NCBI GenBank assembly: GCA_021787665.1
Contig: JAJYLN010000001.1
Location: forward strand, 62,001 to 126,000
Origin: a bacterium
Lineage (GTDB): Bacteria; JAMCPX01
Direction of reading: 5' to 3'
Length of the DNA: 64,000 bases
The notes below the pieces were generated by a model. That model saw only the letters and a list, made by a program, of their open reading frames with translations, had not been told where the DNA came from and did no database searches. The translations under genes were made by a program, and so were the position numbers. Positions 35,510 through 45,085 of this stretch are shown here, in pieces (within the stretch, counting starts at the first letter, position 1; each line of letters starts with the position of its first letter).

Positions 35510-37348
35510 GTGATAAAAAAGATACACATCACGGATACGACGCTGAGGGACGCGCACCAGTCCCATATAGCGACACGGCTGAAGACTGACGACATGCTGC
35601 CGATATGCGAAAAGTTGGACAAGGCCGGCTTTTGGTCCATGGAGGTCTGGGGAGGCGCGACCTTCGATACGGCAATGCGGTTCCTGCGCGAGGACCCCTG
35701 GGAGAGGCTGCGGGAGCTGAGGAAGGCACTACCCAACACGAAGCTCCAGATGCTCCTGCGGGGACAGAACCTCGTGGGATACCGGCACTACCCGGATGAC
35801 ATCGTGTGGAAGTTCGTGGAGAAGTCCGCAGAGAACGGGATCGACATATTCAGGATCTTCGACGCGCTGAATGACCTGCGGAACATACGCTCGTCGGTTA
35901 AGGCCGTGAAACAGTTCGGCAGGTTTGTCGAGGGCGCGCTGAGCTACACGACGAGCCCGGTACACACGATCGAGTATTTCATCGACTACGCCAGGGCACT
36001 CGAAGACCTCGGTGTCGACAGCATCTGCATCAAGGACATGGCCGGTCTGATACGGCCCTACGAGGCCTTCGAGCTCATCGGGAGGCTCAAGTCCACGATC
36101 AGAGTACCGCTCCATTTCCATACGCACGATACCGCGGGGTTCGCGGCCATGTCGATCCTCAAGGCTATCGAGGCCGGCGTGGACATCGTGGACACCGCTA
36201 TATCTCCCTTTGCGTCCGGTACGTCCCAGGCGCCCACCGAGTCCATCGTCGCAGCGCTTCGGGACACGGACTCTGACACCGGTATGTCGCTCGAGCTTCT
36301 CGCGGAGATCGCGGACTACTTCAGGGAGGTAAAGAAGAAATATGCTGCCTTCGAGAGCGAGTACACGGGCATCAATACGAAGATCCTGCTATGGCAGGTA
36401 CCAGGAGGCATGCTGTCGAACCTGGCATCCCAGCTCAAAGAGCAGAACGCCCTCGACAAGATAGACGAGGTCCTCGACGAGGTACCGGCCGTCAGAAAGG
36501 ACCTCGGGTACCCGCCGTTGGTAACGCCCACGAGCCAGATCGTGGGTGCGCAGGCAACGCTGAATGTTATCAGCGGCGAGCGGTACAAGGTGATAACCAA
36601 TGAGATAAAAAACTACCTCAAGGGATTGTACGGGAAGCCGCCCGGTCAGGTCAGCGAGATCCTGAGGAAACTGGCCATAGGGGACGAGAAGGTGATCGAC
36701 CGCAGGCCGGCGGACTACCTCGAATCAGAGTTCAACAAGCTCAAGGAGGAGATCGGTACGAAGGTTAAGTCCGATGAGGATGTGTTATCCTACGCCCTGT
36801 TCCCGCAGGTGGCGAGCGAGTTCTTCGAGCTCAGGGAGAAAGGCGAGCTAAAGGTACTCATGCCGAAGTTCGAACAGCCGGTAGCGGACCGCGAGAAGAA
36901 ACACATAGCCCGGCTTGCACCGAGCGAGTTCAACATCAAGATACACGGCGAGATGTTTCACATAAAGGTTGCTGGTTCGGGTCCCAGGAACGAGAGTCCG
37001 CGGACTTTCTTCGTGTACCTGGACGGGAAGCTGGAAGAGGTGCTCGTGGAGCCCCTGGTGGAGGTGGTCGCTTCACAGGAGGGCGAGCTGATCCCCAAGG
37101 CTGCCATCAAGACGGAAAGGCCCAAGGCAACGGAGATTGGAGACGTGACGACGACTATGCCGGGCAAGGTGTCCGTAATCAAGGTGAAGAAGGGGGATAT
37201 GGTAACTGCCGGTGACCCGGTACTGGTGATAGAGGCGATGAAGATGGAGAACGAGATCCACACCCCTATAAACGGGATCGTGTACGAGGTCTACATCAAC
37301 GAGGGTGACACAGTGAATCCCGGCGAGGCCCTGATACGGATAAGATAA
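35510..37348 (+). CDS. Pyruvate carboxylase subunit B / oxaloacetate decarboxylase alpha type
   Basis: A 612-residue protein with an HMGL-like carboxyltransferase domain (about 1-270: DTTLRDAHQS, HFHTHDTAG metal ligands and SGTSQAP), a conserved carboxylase domain (about 290-480) and a C-terminal biotinyl domain with EAMKMENE (lysine about 29 residues before the motif-domain end). GTG 35510, behind GAAGGAG, is chosen; the frame upstream to 35081 is antisense-type noise over the previous gene. With the biotin carboxylase it would form oxaloacetate from pyruvate. No sodium-pump subunits are nearby, so a decarboxylase pump is less likely. Confidence 0.92.
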   Translation: MIKKIHITDTTLRDAHQSHIATRLKTDDMLPICEKLDKAGFWSMEVWGGATFDTAMRFLREDPWERLRELRKALPNTKLQMLLRGQNLVGYRHYPDDIVWKFVEKSAENGIDIFRIFDALNDLRNIRSSVKAVKQFGRFVEGALSYTTSPVHTIEYFIDYARALEDLGVDSICIKDMAGLIRPYEAFELIGRLKSTIRVPLHFHTHDTAGFAAMSILKAIEAGVDIVDTAISPFASGTSQAPTESIVAALRDTDSDTGMSLELLAEIADYFREVKKKYAAFESEYTGINTKILLWQVPGGMLSNLASQLKEQNALDKIDEVLDEVPAVRKDLGYPPLVTPTSQIVGAQATLNVISGERYKVITNEIKNYLKGLYGKPPGQVSEILRKLAIGDEKVIDRRPADYLESEFNKLKEEIGTKVKSDEDVLSYALFPQVASEFFELREKGELKVLMPKFEQPVADREKKHIARLAPSEFNIKIHGEMFHIKVAGSGPRNESPRTFFVYLDGKLEEVLVEPLVEVVASQEGELIPKAAIKTERPKATEIGDVTTTMPGKVSVIKVKKGDMVTAGDPVLVIEAMKMENEIHTPINGIVYEVYINEGDTVNPGEALIRIR

Positions 37349-37359
37349 CCAGAGGGGGT

Positions 37360-38163
37360 ATGAAGAGATCTCCGGCAGTCGCCGGTACATTCTATCCTGC
37401 AAACCCGGATAATCTGGAAAGGCTTGTCCGTGAGCTCACTCCGCAGGACCATAAACCGATCAGGGCGGTCGGAGCAGTGTCTCCCCACGCAGGATTCATC
37501 TATTCCGGGAGCGTTGCCGGCATGGTGTATGCGTCCATAGAGATACCCGATACCGTTATCGTGATAGGTCCGAACCATACCGGCTACGGATCGAGGGCAG
37601 GCATCATTCCAGGAGGCACCTTCGCCATGCCCGGATTCACCGTGGACATAGACCATGAGCTCGCGGACGCCATCATGCAAAACAGCACGCTCCTGCAGGA
37701 CGACTTCGACTCCCACGCACACGAGCATTCCCTCGAAGTCCAGCTCCCCTTCATTCACTACCGTAACCCGGCCGCAAAGATCGTGCCGCTATGCGTCATG
37801 GGCAGGGGGTATGACTTCGTGAATTCGCTGGGCAGTACGATAGCAAAGGCGATCAGCGATAGCGGCAAGAGGGCGCTGATTGTCGCAAGCTCGGACATGA
37901 CGCATTACGAGCCCCAGGCAGTCGCGCAGAAGAAAGACAACCTGTCCATCCAAAAGATCCTTGATCTCGACGCCGCAGGCCTATTGAAGGTCACCGAGGA
38001 AGAGGACATATCGATGTGCGGCGTTGTCCCTACAGCGATCATGCTTATCAGTGCGCGGCAGCTTGGCGCACAGAAGGCAAAACTGATAGACTACAGGACG
38101 TCCGGCCAGGTAACGCACGAGTACGACGAAGTGGTCGGCTATGCCAGCATCGCGGTCTACTGA
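37360..38163 (+). CDS. amrB: AmmeMemoRadiSam system protein B (MEMO1 family)
   Basis: A 267-residue MEMO-like protein. Conserved blocks are RSPAVAGTFYP at the start, SPHAGFIYSGSVAG, GPNHTGYG, HEHSLEVQLPF and VASSDMTHYE; the histidines, Asp and Cys-region form the metal pocket related to non-haem iron dioxygenases. Usually found with AmmeCR1-domain and radical SAM partners, here it stands without them. It starts 12 bases after the carboxylase gene behind AGAGGGGGT and lies 3 bases before a Ste24-type protease gene. Substrate unknown. Confidence 0.9.
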   Translation: MKRSPAVAGTFYPANPDNLERLVRELTPQDHKPIRAVGAVSPHAGFIYSGSVAGMVYASIEIPDTVIVIGPNHTGYGSRAGIIPGGTFAMPGFTVDIDHELADAIMQNSTLLQDDFDSHAHEHSLEVQLPFIHYRNPAAKIVPLCVMGRGYDFVNSLGSTIAKAISDSGKRALIVASSDMTHYEPQAVAQKKDNLSIQKILDLDAAGLLKVTEEEDISMCGVVPTAIMLISARQLGAQKAKLIDYRTSGQVTHEYDEVVGYASIAVY

Positions 38164-38166
38164 TCT

Positions 38167-39432
38167 ATGAGCACATTCGCGGTCGTCACGTTGCTGCTCT
38201 ACCTTGCCGTCGCACTGGCCGGGTACGGGCTCGAATACCTTGAGCTCTCCTACCTGGGAAAATACGGCGACAGAGTGCCCGCTGAGTTCGAAGGACGGAT
38301 CGACCGGTCTTTGCTCGAGAAGTCCCGTCGCTATACCATGGATTCCTCACGGTTCGGCATCATCTCTTCCGCATGCAACGACGTCCTGACGATTCTCTTC
38401 TTTTTCGCCGGCGCCCTGAACGTGTATAACTCATGGATCGTCTCGCTGCACATAAACCCCATCGTCTCAGGCATACTCTTTTTTCTTCTCCTCGTATTCG
38501 CCGACACGCTCCTGACGGCACCGTTCAGCATCTACCGGACCTTCAGGATAGAGAAAAAGTACGGATTCAACACGATGACCCCGGGGCTGTGGGTCGCAGA
38601 CCTCATAAAGTCCTTGATCCTATCGACCATCCTGCTGTCCCTGATCGTGTCGGTGGGCCTGTGGCTCATCGGCAAAAGTCCTGCTTCCTGGTGGCTATGG
38701 GTATGGCTCTTCTTCCTGGCCTTCAGCATCTCTATGACGTACCTATTCCCGTACGTCATAGAGCCGCTCTTCAACAAGTTCTCGCCGGTCGAGGACGAAG
38801 ATCTTGCCACGGGCATCCGCAGCCTCACCGGGAAGGTGGGCATAACGATCAGCAGAATACTGAAGATGGATGCATCGAAGAGGACGAAGCACACGAACGC
38901 CTACTTCACCGGCATCGGCCGGGTCAAGAGGGTCGTGCTGTTCGATACGCTCCTCGGCGCCATGAGCGCGAACGAGATTCTTTCGGTAGTCGGGCATGAG
39001 CTGGGACACTGGAAGAAAAGGCATATCTTGAAGCATCTGATTCTCATTGAAACCATTTCCCTGGTCGTACTGTATCTCGCCTTCAGGCTCATGCACGGCG
39101 ATACGCTCCCAGGTCTCTTCGGCATTCAGGAGCCTACGGTCCTCGCAAAGGTCGCACTGCTGGGGCTGCTCGGATCGATAGCGTCATTCCCGATGACACC
39201 CGTGCTCAGCCTGTTCTCGAGGAGCCACGAAAGGGAGGCTGACGCGTTTGCGTGCAGGATTACCAACGATCCCGACAGCATGATCAGCGCCCTGGTAAAG
39301 CTCTCGAAGGACAACCTGTCGAATCTCCACCCGCATCCCCTCTACTCCGCATGCTACTACTCCCACCCGCCAGTGACCGAGAGGATACAGAACATCAGGA
39401 ACGAGTTCAGACAACGGGCGCTCGACCCCTGA
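38167..39432 (+). CDS. M48 family metallopeptidase (Ste24/CAAX protease type)
   Basis: A 421-residue membrane zinc protease. Hydrophobic helices lie near residues 5-20, 60-85, 95-118, 140-163 and 175-195. The zinc motif HELGH (in SVVGHELGHWKK) sits near residue 280, with the third ligand in SHEREADAFA. The N-terminal domain (about 15-200) matches the Ste24 peptidase N-terminal region rather than HtpX. The role is presumably cleavage of membrane-associated proteins. Its stop codon lies inside a small hairpin. Confidence 0.92.
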   Translation: MSTFAVVTLLLYLAVALAGYGLEYLELSYLGKYGDRVPAEFEGRIDRSLLEKSRRYTMDSSRFGIISSACNDVLTILFFFAGALNVYNSWIVSLHINPIVSGILFFLLLVFADTLLTAPFSIYRTFRIEKKYGFNTMTPGLWVADLIKSLILSTILLSLIVSVGLWLIGKSPASWWLWVWLFFLAFSISMTYLFPYVIEPLFNKFSPVEDEDLATGIRSLTGKVGITISRILKMDASKRTKHTNAYFTGIGRVKRVVLFDTLLGAMSANEILSVVGHELGHWKKRHILKHLILIETISLVVLYLAFRLMHGDTLPGLFGIQEPTVLAKVALLGLLGSIASFPMTPVLSLFSRSHEREADAFACRITNDPDSMISALVKLSKDNLSNLHPHPLYSACYYSHPPVTERIQNIRNEFRQRALDP

Positions 39433-39444
39433 AGAGGCAGGGGT
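39425..39444. terminator. Hairpin at the end of the M48 gene
   Basis: ACCCCTG and CAGGGGT make a perfect 7-base stem around a 6-base loop, overlapping the TGA at 39430. No T-run follows, so it may slow polymerase or ribosomes, or end the transcript with help. It lies between convergent operons. Confidence 0.35.
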
Positions 39445-39560
39445 GAATAATAATTCGTCTTTGCCCCATTCTTCAGATCGAAATACTTCCTTGAGCAGCA
39501 TTCGTTACTGAACAGAGGATGGCAAGCCTGCAGTCTATACAGGTGACAAGGGCCACATCT

Positions 39561-41573
39561 TCATCGGACTTTGAGCTCCGCTATGATGCCGTTCAGCATC
39601 CTGTCCGTCACCAGCATATTGTGGAGGCCATTCGCTTTCGTCAAATACGATATTTTTGCGTTGGCATCGTCATACCGTGCCTTTGCCCGTCTATACGACG
39701 TGGTGTTCTTATCCATGCCCTCGAGCATGATGGAGGCGTTCTTCAACAGCAGCTCGGCTTTCTCGTACTTCCTCGTGTACAGAGTGCTCCACGTATCGAG
39801 CAGCTTTCCATAAGAGGTAACATGGCATGCTATGCATCGTCCCTTCACGGCGGCATAAACTGTCCCGGGCTTCATGCGTGCGTGGCAATCCGCGCACCCT
39901 ACGCTGCCGGACATGACGTTCGGGGTAGGGGGAACGCCGGGGAACCGGACATCGCCGTTGTAGAGAGATGCCGGGACGCCGTGGCACAGCGTGCAATTCG
40001 CTGTTGACTTGTTCTGATGATGGCAGCCCGCGCACGCATCAATCTTTATGTCCATCGCCATCGTGTGGTCCGTGGGGTGACAGGCAGCACAGTCCATGCC
40101 CATGCCCGCATGGAGATCGTGAGGGAAGTCCACGCCGAGCGCCGCAAACTTCACGGTCCCGGGCATACCGAGCGTGTCATGACACAGGACTGCACACGAA
40201 GCACCCACGCTCTGCAGCGATAGGGGCCTGTTTCCACTGACCTTGCCGGCACCGGCCAGTCTGGTGGCTCTGTCCGCGAGGTCGAGCGTGTCCATCAATA
40301 TCTGCTGCGTGTATCGAATATTATGGGAGGGACGGGCCGCAGAGACGAACCGACTGTTGAAGACGGCGGCGTTCAGCAGCTTCCTCGCCCGTGCCTTCAC
40401 CGCGCTGCCCCTGTGAGAACCATTGATGGCGCTGCCAGCCCCGCGGATGGCAGTATGGACATACCCCAGCATACTGTTGCCCAAGTTTAACCAGTGATAC
40501 ATCAGCCTGTCGTACGGCCTGCCGTGGCACTCCACACAAGCGTGTGCGGTCTCTTTCAGCGTCTGCGCCTTCGTGAGCCGCTGCGTGCTTTCCAAGGCCC
40601 GTGACTTCCTGGACGGATGACACCCCTCGCAGCTTACCTGTGTGGAAAACATGTCATCCGGCATAGGGGGTGTGTCCAGAGCACCCATTCCCATGTACAT
40701 CTCTCTCTGGGAATTGTGCCTGCCCTTGTGGCAGTCCGTACAGCCTGACTCAAGGGCCTGGATCATGTGGATCTCGCCGTGGTGCATCTTCGTATGACAT
40801 CTATCACAGGTGAGGTGCTCCTTCGTCACATGGGTATTGTGAACGAACACCGGGTTGTCGTACTTGTAGGACCTGTCCTCATGGCATTTGTGGCACCGGT
40901 TGTGCGGGACGTCTCCGTTACCCGTAATAACATCGAGGTGGCACTGGTTGCATAGCATGCCTTTCGTGAGATAGGACTTGTGGTTGAAGCTCATGCCGTT
41001 AAGCTCGACTGTCTTTGCCGGGCTCCCGTGACAGGACGGGCAGCCCGTTATCGCCTCACCCCGGGGCGCGCCGATAAAGTGGCACGATATACAGGCGTCC
41101 TCATCCACGGTACTCAGCGGCGAGCCATGGGTAACTGACGGATGACAAGTCTCGCAGGTCAGCAGCATCTCCCTGACACTCTTGCCCACATGCAGACTAT
41201 GATTGAAGTATACCATGTTCTTATAAAACACCGGTTTCCCTATCTCGGATAGAGGATGGCATTTTATGCAGAGCGCATCGTCAACAACCGTTATAGGATG
41301 GGGGTTATACATGCCTGTCCACGTGGCAAACTCCATTTTTGTAAAATAATTGAACCCGAGTTTGTGGCAGGTAGTACAGCGGACGTCTTTGTGCACAGAA
41401 ACATTCCATGCGCGGATGTAAGGCTCCATAACATGACACGAGGCACACGTCGTTGCCGAGCCGGAGAGCGCCTGAAAGATCAGGTTCGGAACCAGCCATA
41501 ACACGATCAGGACCCCTGCCAGTATCGAGCCGAGCCTATGTCTCTTGAAGAACCGCAGGAGCGCGTCACCCAT
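39561..41573 (-). CDS. Large multihaem cytochrome c, 17 CXXCH plus one CX3CH site
   Basis: A 670-residue cytochrome with an N-terminal membrane anchor (residues 14-36), then a NapC/NirT-like beginning (CASCHVMEP and a CTTCH site). CXXCH sites are spread through the first half (12 up to about residue 350), a gap of about 100 residues without cysteine follows, and then a CAVLCH and five more. The last ~90 residues are haem-free and helical. It likely takes electrons from the quinone pool or the partner b subunits and passes them across the periplasm. It overlaps the upstream cytochrome b by 8 bases. No close family name is recognised. Confidence 0.85.
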   Translation of the reverse strand: MGDALLRFFKRHRLGSILAGVLIVLWLVPNLIFQALSGSATTCASCHVMEPYIRAWNVSVHKDVRCTTCHKLGFNYFTKMEFATWTGMYNPHPITVVDDALCIKCHPLSEIGKPVFYKNMVYFNHSLHVGKSVREMLLTCETCHPSVTHGSPLSTVDEDACISCHFIGAPRGEAITGCPSCHGSPAKTVELNGMSFNHKSYLTKGMLCNQCHLDVITGNGDVPHNRCHKCHEDRSYKYDNPVFVHNTHVTKEHLTCDRCHTKMHHGEIHMIQALESGCTDCHKGRHNSQREMYMGMGALDTPPMPDDMFSTQVSCEGCHPSRKSRALESTQRLTKAQTLKETAHACVECHGRPYDRLMYHWLNLGNSMLGYVHTAIRGAGSAINGSHRGSAVKARARKLLNAAVFNSRFVSAARPSHNIRYTQQILMDTLDLADRATRLAGAGKVSGNRPLSLQSVGASCAVLCHDTLGMPGTVKFAALGVDFPHDLHAGMGMDCAACHPTDHTMAMDIKIDACAGCHHQNKSTANCTLCHGVPASLYNGDVRFPGVPPTPNVMSGSVGCADCHARMKPGTVYAAVKGRCIACHVTSYGKLLDTWSTLYTRKYEKAELLLKNASIMLEGMDKNTTSYRRAKARYDDANAKISYLTKANGLHNMLVTDRMLNGIIAELKVR

Positions 41574-42489
41574 TCCTGCCCTCCCTGGCTTTCATTATCC
41601 TCTCGTACTCGAGCGGGTGCTCGTCTATCATCTGCTCTTTCGTCAATTTCCCGTGCCACCATACGAGCGAGCCGGGGAACCTGCTCGGGTTGAAGTGGAC
41701 ATTATAGAAGTGCCAAATGACGATCGTGAGCGTTGCGAGCAGCGCCTCGTCGCTGTGTGCCTCCCGTGCAATATCGTACACATACTTTGGCAGGTACCGC
41801 AAGGTGATATTATGGAGCCACATGATGAGCCCTGACCCTACCATCACGATACCGCCCCAGTATACCGCCCAGTAATCGAACTTCTCGATGTAGCTGAACC
41901 GGTCGAACCGAGGCTTCTCCCGTGACAGCCCGAAGAAATACTTGATCATCTTGACGACATCCGTGACGTCCTTGGGCCTCGGGAGGAGGGCCACGAAATC
42001 CCTCCTCCCATCCTTGTTGAAGATGGTATAGCCTGTATGGAACACGTAGAACGCTATCAGCAGAACTGCGCCTATTCTGTGCAGGACACCCTGCATGGCA
42101 ATACCGCCCATGACAGACATAAGTATCTTCGATGCGGTCGCGTTGGGGAACTTGATGGGTAGTCCCGTAATGATCAGGATGATCACGCTCGCGAACAGAA
42201 TGATATGCTGTATCCTGAAGTACAGGTTGAACCTCTGGAAGGTCTCCTGCCTCCACCTCTTCTTCTCGGCGATTCTGGCCCTGGCCTTCTTCTCTTTCGC
42301 GACGGCTCGGTATATCCGTTTGAGCCTCGTGCCCATGAACACGTCCAGATCCCTCGCCGTCTCGGCCCTCACCAGGCCCTTGGTCATCTCGATGAGCTCC
42401 GGCTCTCCCTGGATGCCCAGCGATTCTACCAGGGACTTCTCCAGCCCATCTATAAACTTGTTGCGCGCCTCGTCGTATCCGCCTTCCAT
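41566..42489 (-). CDS. Cytochrome b subunit (b561-like, four-helix) of a multihaem complex
   Basis: A 307-residue protein with a basic cytoplasmic N-terminal stretch (to about residue 95, with a coiled RIAEKKRWRQETFQ) and four membrane helices. Histidines suited to bind two haem b are in IQHIILFAS, LHRIGAVLLIAFYVFHTG and IWHFYNVHFNPS. The order resembles formate dehydrogenase/hydrogenase-type cytochrome b and the b part of the fused 671-residue protein. It lies between two multihaem cytochrome genes and should link them to the quinone pool. Confidence 0.82.
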   Translation of the reverse strand: MEGGYDEARNKFIDGLEKSLVESLGIQGEPELIEMTKGLVRAETARDLDVFMGTRLKRIYRAVAKEKKARARIAEKKRWRQETFQRFNLYFRIQHIILFASVIILIITGLPIKFPNATASKILMSVMGGIAMQGVLHRIGAVLLIAFYVFHTGYTIFNKDGRRDFVALLPRPKDVTDVVKMIKYFFGLSREKPRFDRFSYIEKFDYWAVYWGGIVMVGSGLIMWLHNITLRYLPKYVYDIAREAHSDEALLATLTIVIWHFYNVHFNPSRFPGSLVWWHGKLTKEQMIDEHPLEYERIMKAREGRNG

Positions 42490-42491
42490 GC

Positions 42492-43553
42492 CTAATCATG
42501 CTCCTTTTTTTTGCCTATCTCCCCTGCCCTGTACCGCCGGAACAGATCGAGCAGGATGTGAATAAACAGCACCGTCAGCGTGGACAGGGTCAGTATCTCG
42601 AAGAATAATCCGATATAGTAGATAATACCGGAAGACCTGCTTTTATAATTAACGTGAATTTTCCCCTTGGTAAAGTTCACGTCCGCATTGGGGTGACACT
42701 TACTGCATGTCTTCGCAAGATTTGCCTTGTTGATCGAGGAGCGCGGGTCCGATTGCGGCAGTATAAGGTGAGCCCGGTGACAGCTTGAGCAGTTCGCGAC
42801 CCTGACGGACCCGAACTCGTCCGCGACCCCGTGATAGCTCTCCTTGTAGGTGCTGATTCTTCCCCCGGGTATATTGTACTTCCGGATCAGTTCCTTGTTC
42901 TCATGGCACTTCGAGCACACATTGATCACATTGAGCGGATATATGTTCGATTCCGGGTTGCTCGGCCTGAGGATGAGGTGCTTGCCATGGCACGTGGTGC
43001 AGGTGGGTGCTGACCGTATGTGCCTGTCCAGCAGCGCGGTCCCGTGTATACTCTGGATATAGTTGTCATACTGCGGCTTATGGCACGTACCGCATGTGGA
43101 CGCGACATTCTGATGGTTGACCGTGGAGAGCGGTGAATCCACCTTCTGCACGCTGTGCCCACCGTGGCAGTTCTGGCAGAGCGGCGCCTTGGGGTCGCCC
43201 CGGGCCACGAGCTTCCCGTGCACGGACTGGAAAAACTCGTTCGCGGGGAGTGCGCCGTTGGGGTTGTCCTTGTAGTGGCAGCGGTAGCAGTTTACCCTGC
43301 CCGGGCGCTTCAGGTGTGGGATCTCCATGACATCGGCATGACAGTCCGTGCAGTGCAGCTTCGCGTGTATGGAGTTCTCCAGCTCCGCCCTATTCACGAA
43401 GAGCTCAAGTACCTTCCCGTCCGGCATCACCTTCTTAAAGCCGGGTCTGCCGTGGCACAACAGGCACTTCTGGTACAAGGGGGCCTGTGCCGATGCGCTC
43501 GCCGCGACAAGTGTCGCCGCAGCAACCAGGAGGAAATAGCTAATGGTCCTCAT
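42492..43553 (-). CDS. Nine-haem cytochrome c with C-terminal membrane anchor
   Basis: A 353-residue exported protein: cleavable signal (residues 1-22, ending SASAQA), nine CXXCH sites and one C-terminal membrane helix (about 308-330) followed by a basic tail. The block STYKESYHGVADEFG, with the last two haem sites, recurs in the 7-haem and 11-haem proteins nearby. Its partner cytochrome b starts 3 bases downstream. Periplasmic, tail-anchored electron carrier; donor and acceptor unknown. Confidence 0.88.
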   Translation of the reverse strand: MRTISYFLLVAAATLVAASASAQAPLYQKCLLCHGRPGFKKVMPDGKVLELFVNRAELENSIHAKLHCTDCHADVMEIPHLKRPGRVNCYRCHYKDNPNGALPANEFFQSVHGKLVARGDPKAPLCQNCHGGHSVQKVDSPLSTVNHQNVASTCGTCHKPQYDNYIQSIHGTALLDRHIRSAPTCTTCHGKHLILRPSNPESNIYPLNVINVCSKCHENKELIRKYNIPGGRISTYKESYHGVADEFGSVRVANCSSCHRAHLILPQSDPRSSINKANLAKTCSKCHPNADVNFTKGKIHVNYKSRSSGIIYYIGLFFEILTLSTLTVLFIHILLDLFRRYRAGEIGKKKEHD

Positions 43554-44226
43554 CCGACCTGTCCGATACCAACCTGTCGTATTCGAGCCTGTGCTCGTTC
43601 TTCATCCTGTCCACCTGGATCTTGCCATCGATCCACGTCATACTCATCGGGAAGACCGCCGGGTTCAGATGGACATTGTACATATGGAACAGGAACAGGA
43701 CTATGAATATCAACACGCCATCCCAGCCGTGCACGATCAGCGTAAGGTCTATGATCCATTTCGGCAGAATTGCCATAGACTCGTTGACGAACCACAGGAC
43801 CATGCCGGTAACGATCATGACGGCCGTGCCGATCGCGACGCCCCAGTACTGGAGCTTCTGGAGATAGTCGTACCGGTCGAACGCCGGCAGGTTGTTCGAA
43901 AGTCCGAGGTTGAAGGCGAGCTTTTGAAAGAAGTCCGATAAATCCTTGTGCCGGGGCACCATCGCCATAAGCTCGCTATGGCCGGTATCGGTGAACGTCA
44001 CCCATGCAGCATGGTACACGGCGAGAAGGATAAGCACGATCGCGAACGCCCTGTGGATCAGGCCCCTGAAGAGGATGCCCCCTTCCAGGCGGATCAGCCA
44101 TGCCGAGACCACGTTGTCGTGGAACTTCAGGACAAGGCCCGTGAGCAGCAGGACGATCATTGCTATCAGCAGAACGCCGTGCTGGAGGCGCAGGTCCAAA
44201 GAAAGACGTTCGACCCGGTCATTCAT
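43540..44226 (-). CDS. Cytochrome b subunit (b561-like, four-helix)
   Basis: A 228-residue protein with four hydrophobic segments. Haem-ligand candidates are in LQHGVLLIAM, IHRAFAIVLILLAVYHAA and FLFHMYNVHLNP. It shares LPAFDRYDYLQKLQYW and the NEHRLEYDRL end with the other two b units in the cluster, so they are paralogues. It overlaps the 9-haem gene by 14 bases and the 7-haem gene by 8 bases, indicating coupled translation. Confidence 0.85.
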   Translation of the reverse strand: MNDRVERLSLDLRLQHGVLLIAMIVLLLTGLVLKFHDNVVSAWLIRLEGGILFRGLIHRAFAIVLILLAVYHAAWVTFTDTGHSELMAMVPRHKDLSDFFQKLAFNLGLSNNLPAFDRYDYLQKLQYWGVAIGTAVMIVTGMVLWFVNESMAILPKWIIDLTLIVHGWDGVLIFIVLFLFHMYNVHLNPAVFPMSMTWIDGKIQVDRMKNEHRLEYDRLVSDRSDEDH

Positions 44227-45085
44227 GCATGGTGCTCCTTCTCCTCTTTCTTCTGGTATTGATGAGATCGAACAGCACGTAAAGGATGAACAGTACGATA
44301 AGGACGCTGATGAACCACGTATAGAAGACCCTCACCAGATAGGGCCCCCTCTCACCGTGCTTGCTGACTACGATGTGCACCGGGCTCTTGATAAAGTTCT
44401 TCGTGGCGTCCGGATGACACTTCCCGCAGGTCCTGGCAAGGTTCGCCCTGTTTATGGACGAGCGCGGGTCGCTCGACGGCAGTATCTCGTGCACCCCGTG
44501 GCAGCTCGCGCAGTTTGCGGCATGCAGGTCCCCGAACTTGAGGGCTATGCCATGGAAGCTGTTCTCGTATGTCGTCAGTCTGTTGAGCGGTAGGTTGTAC
44601 TGCTGCGCGAGCGTCACAGAATCATGGCAGCTCGAGCAGGTCCTCGGGATGTTCTCCGGGTATACCTTTGCGACCGGGTTCGTTATCTTCAGTATACCGT
44701 GGACGCCGTGGCAGTCCGTACAAACGGGCGCCGCGCCGATGCCCTTCTCCAGCGCGATCCAGTGAATACTCTGGGTATACTTCTTGTACACGTCCCGGTG
44801 GCACGTGGAGCACATAACAGGAACAGTGGTTTTCGAAAGAGCGATTGTTGCACGGTGCGGGTATCCTTTGATGTCCGCATGGCATTGGGTGCATGCTATG
44901 CCCTTATGGACAGACATAGCCATGACCCCTTCACTGATATACATCCCCGCCCTGCCAGTACCGGGAAACCTTGCAGCGAAGTCCTTATCGCCGTGGCACT
45001 GCAGGCAGGCCGTATCGTTCATGGGGTACGCGCTCCCCTGGAGACACAGAAACACGAGCACCAAAACAGGCATGAACCTTTTCAT
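44219..45085 (-). CDS. Seven-haem cytochrome c with C-terminal membrane anchor
   Basis: A 288-residue exported cytochrome from ATG 45085 (AAAGGGATT upstream); the frame to 45145 adds 20 unlikely residues. It has a signal peptide (MKRFMPVLVLVFLCLQGSAYP), seven CXXCH sites and a C-terminal membrane helix (about 258-280) with a basic tail. It is a shorter relative of the 9-haem protein and shares TYENSFHGIALKFGD. It is first in the minus-strand cytochrome run of five genes. Confidence 0.87.
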   Translation of the reverse strand: MKRFMPVLVLVFLCLQGSAYPMNDTACLQCHGDKDFAARFPGTGRAGMYISEGVMAMSVHKGIACTQCHADIKGYPHRATIALSKTTVPVMCSTCHRDVYKKYTQSIHWIALEKGIGAAPVCTDCHGVHGILKITNPVAKVYPENIPRTCSSCHDSVTLAQQYNLPLNRLTTYENSFHGIALKFGDLHAANCASCHGVHEILPSSDPRSSINRANLARTCGKCHPDATKNFIKSPVHIVVSKHGERGPYLVRVFYTWFISVLIVLFILYVLFDLINTRRKRRRSTMHE

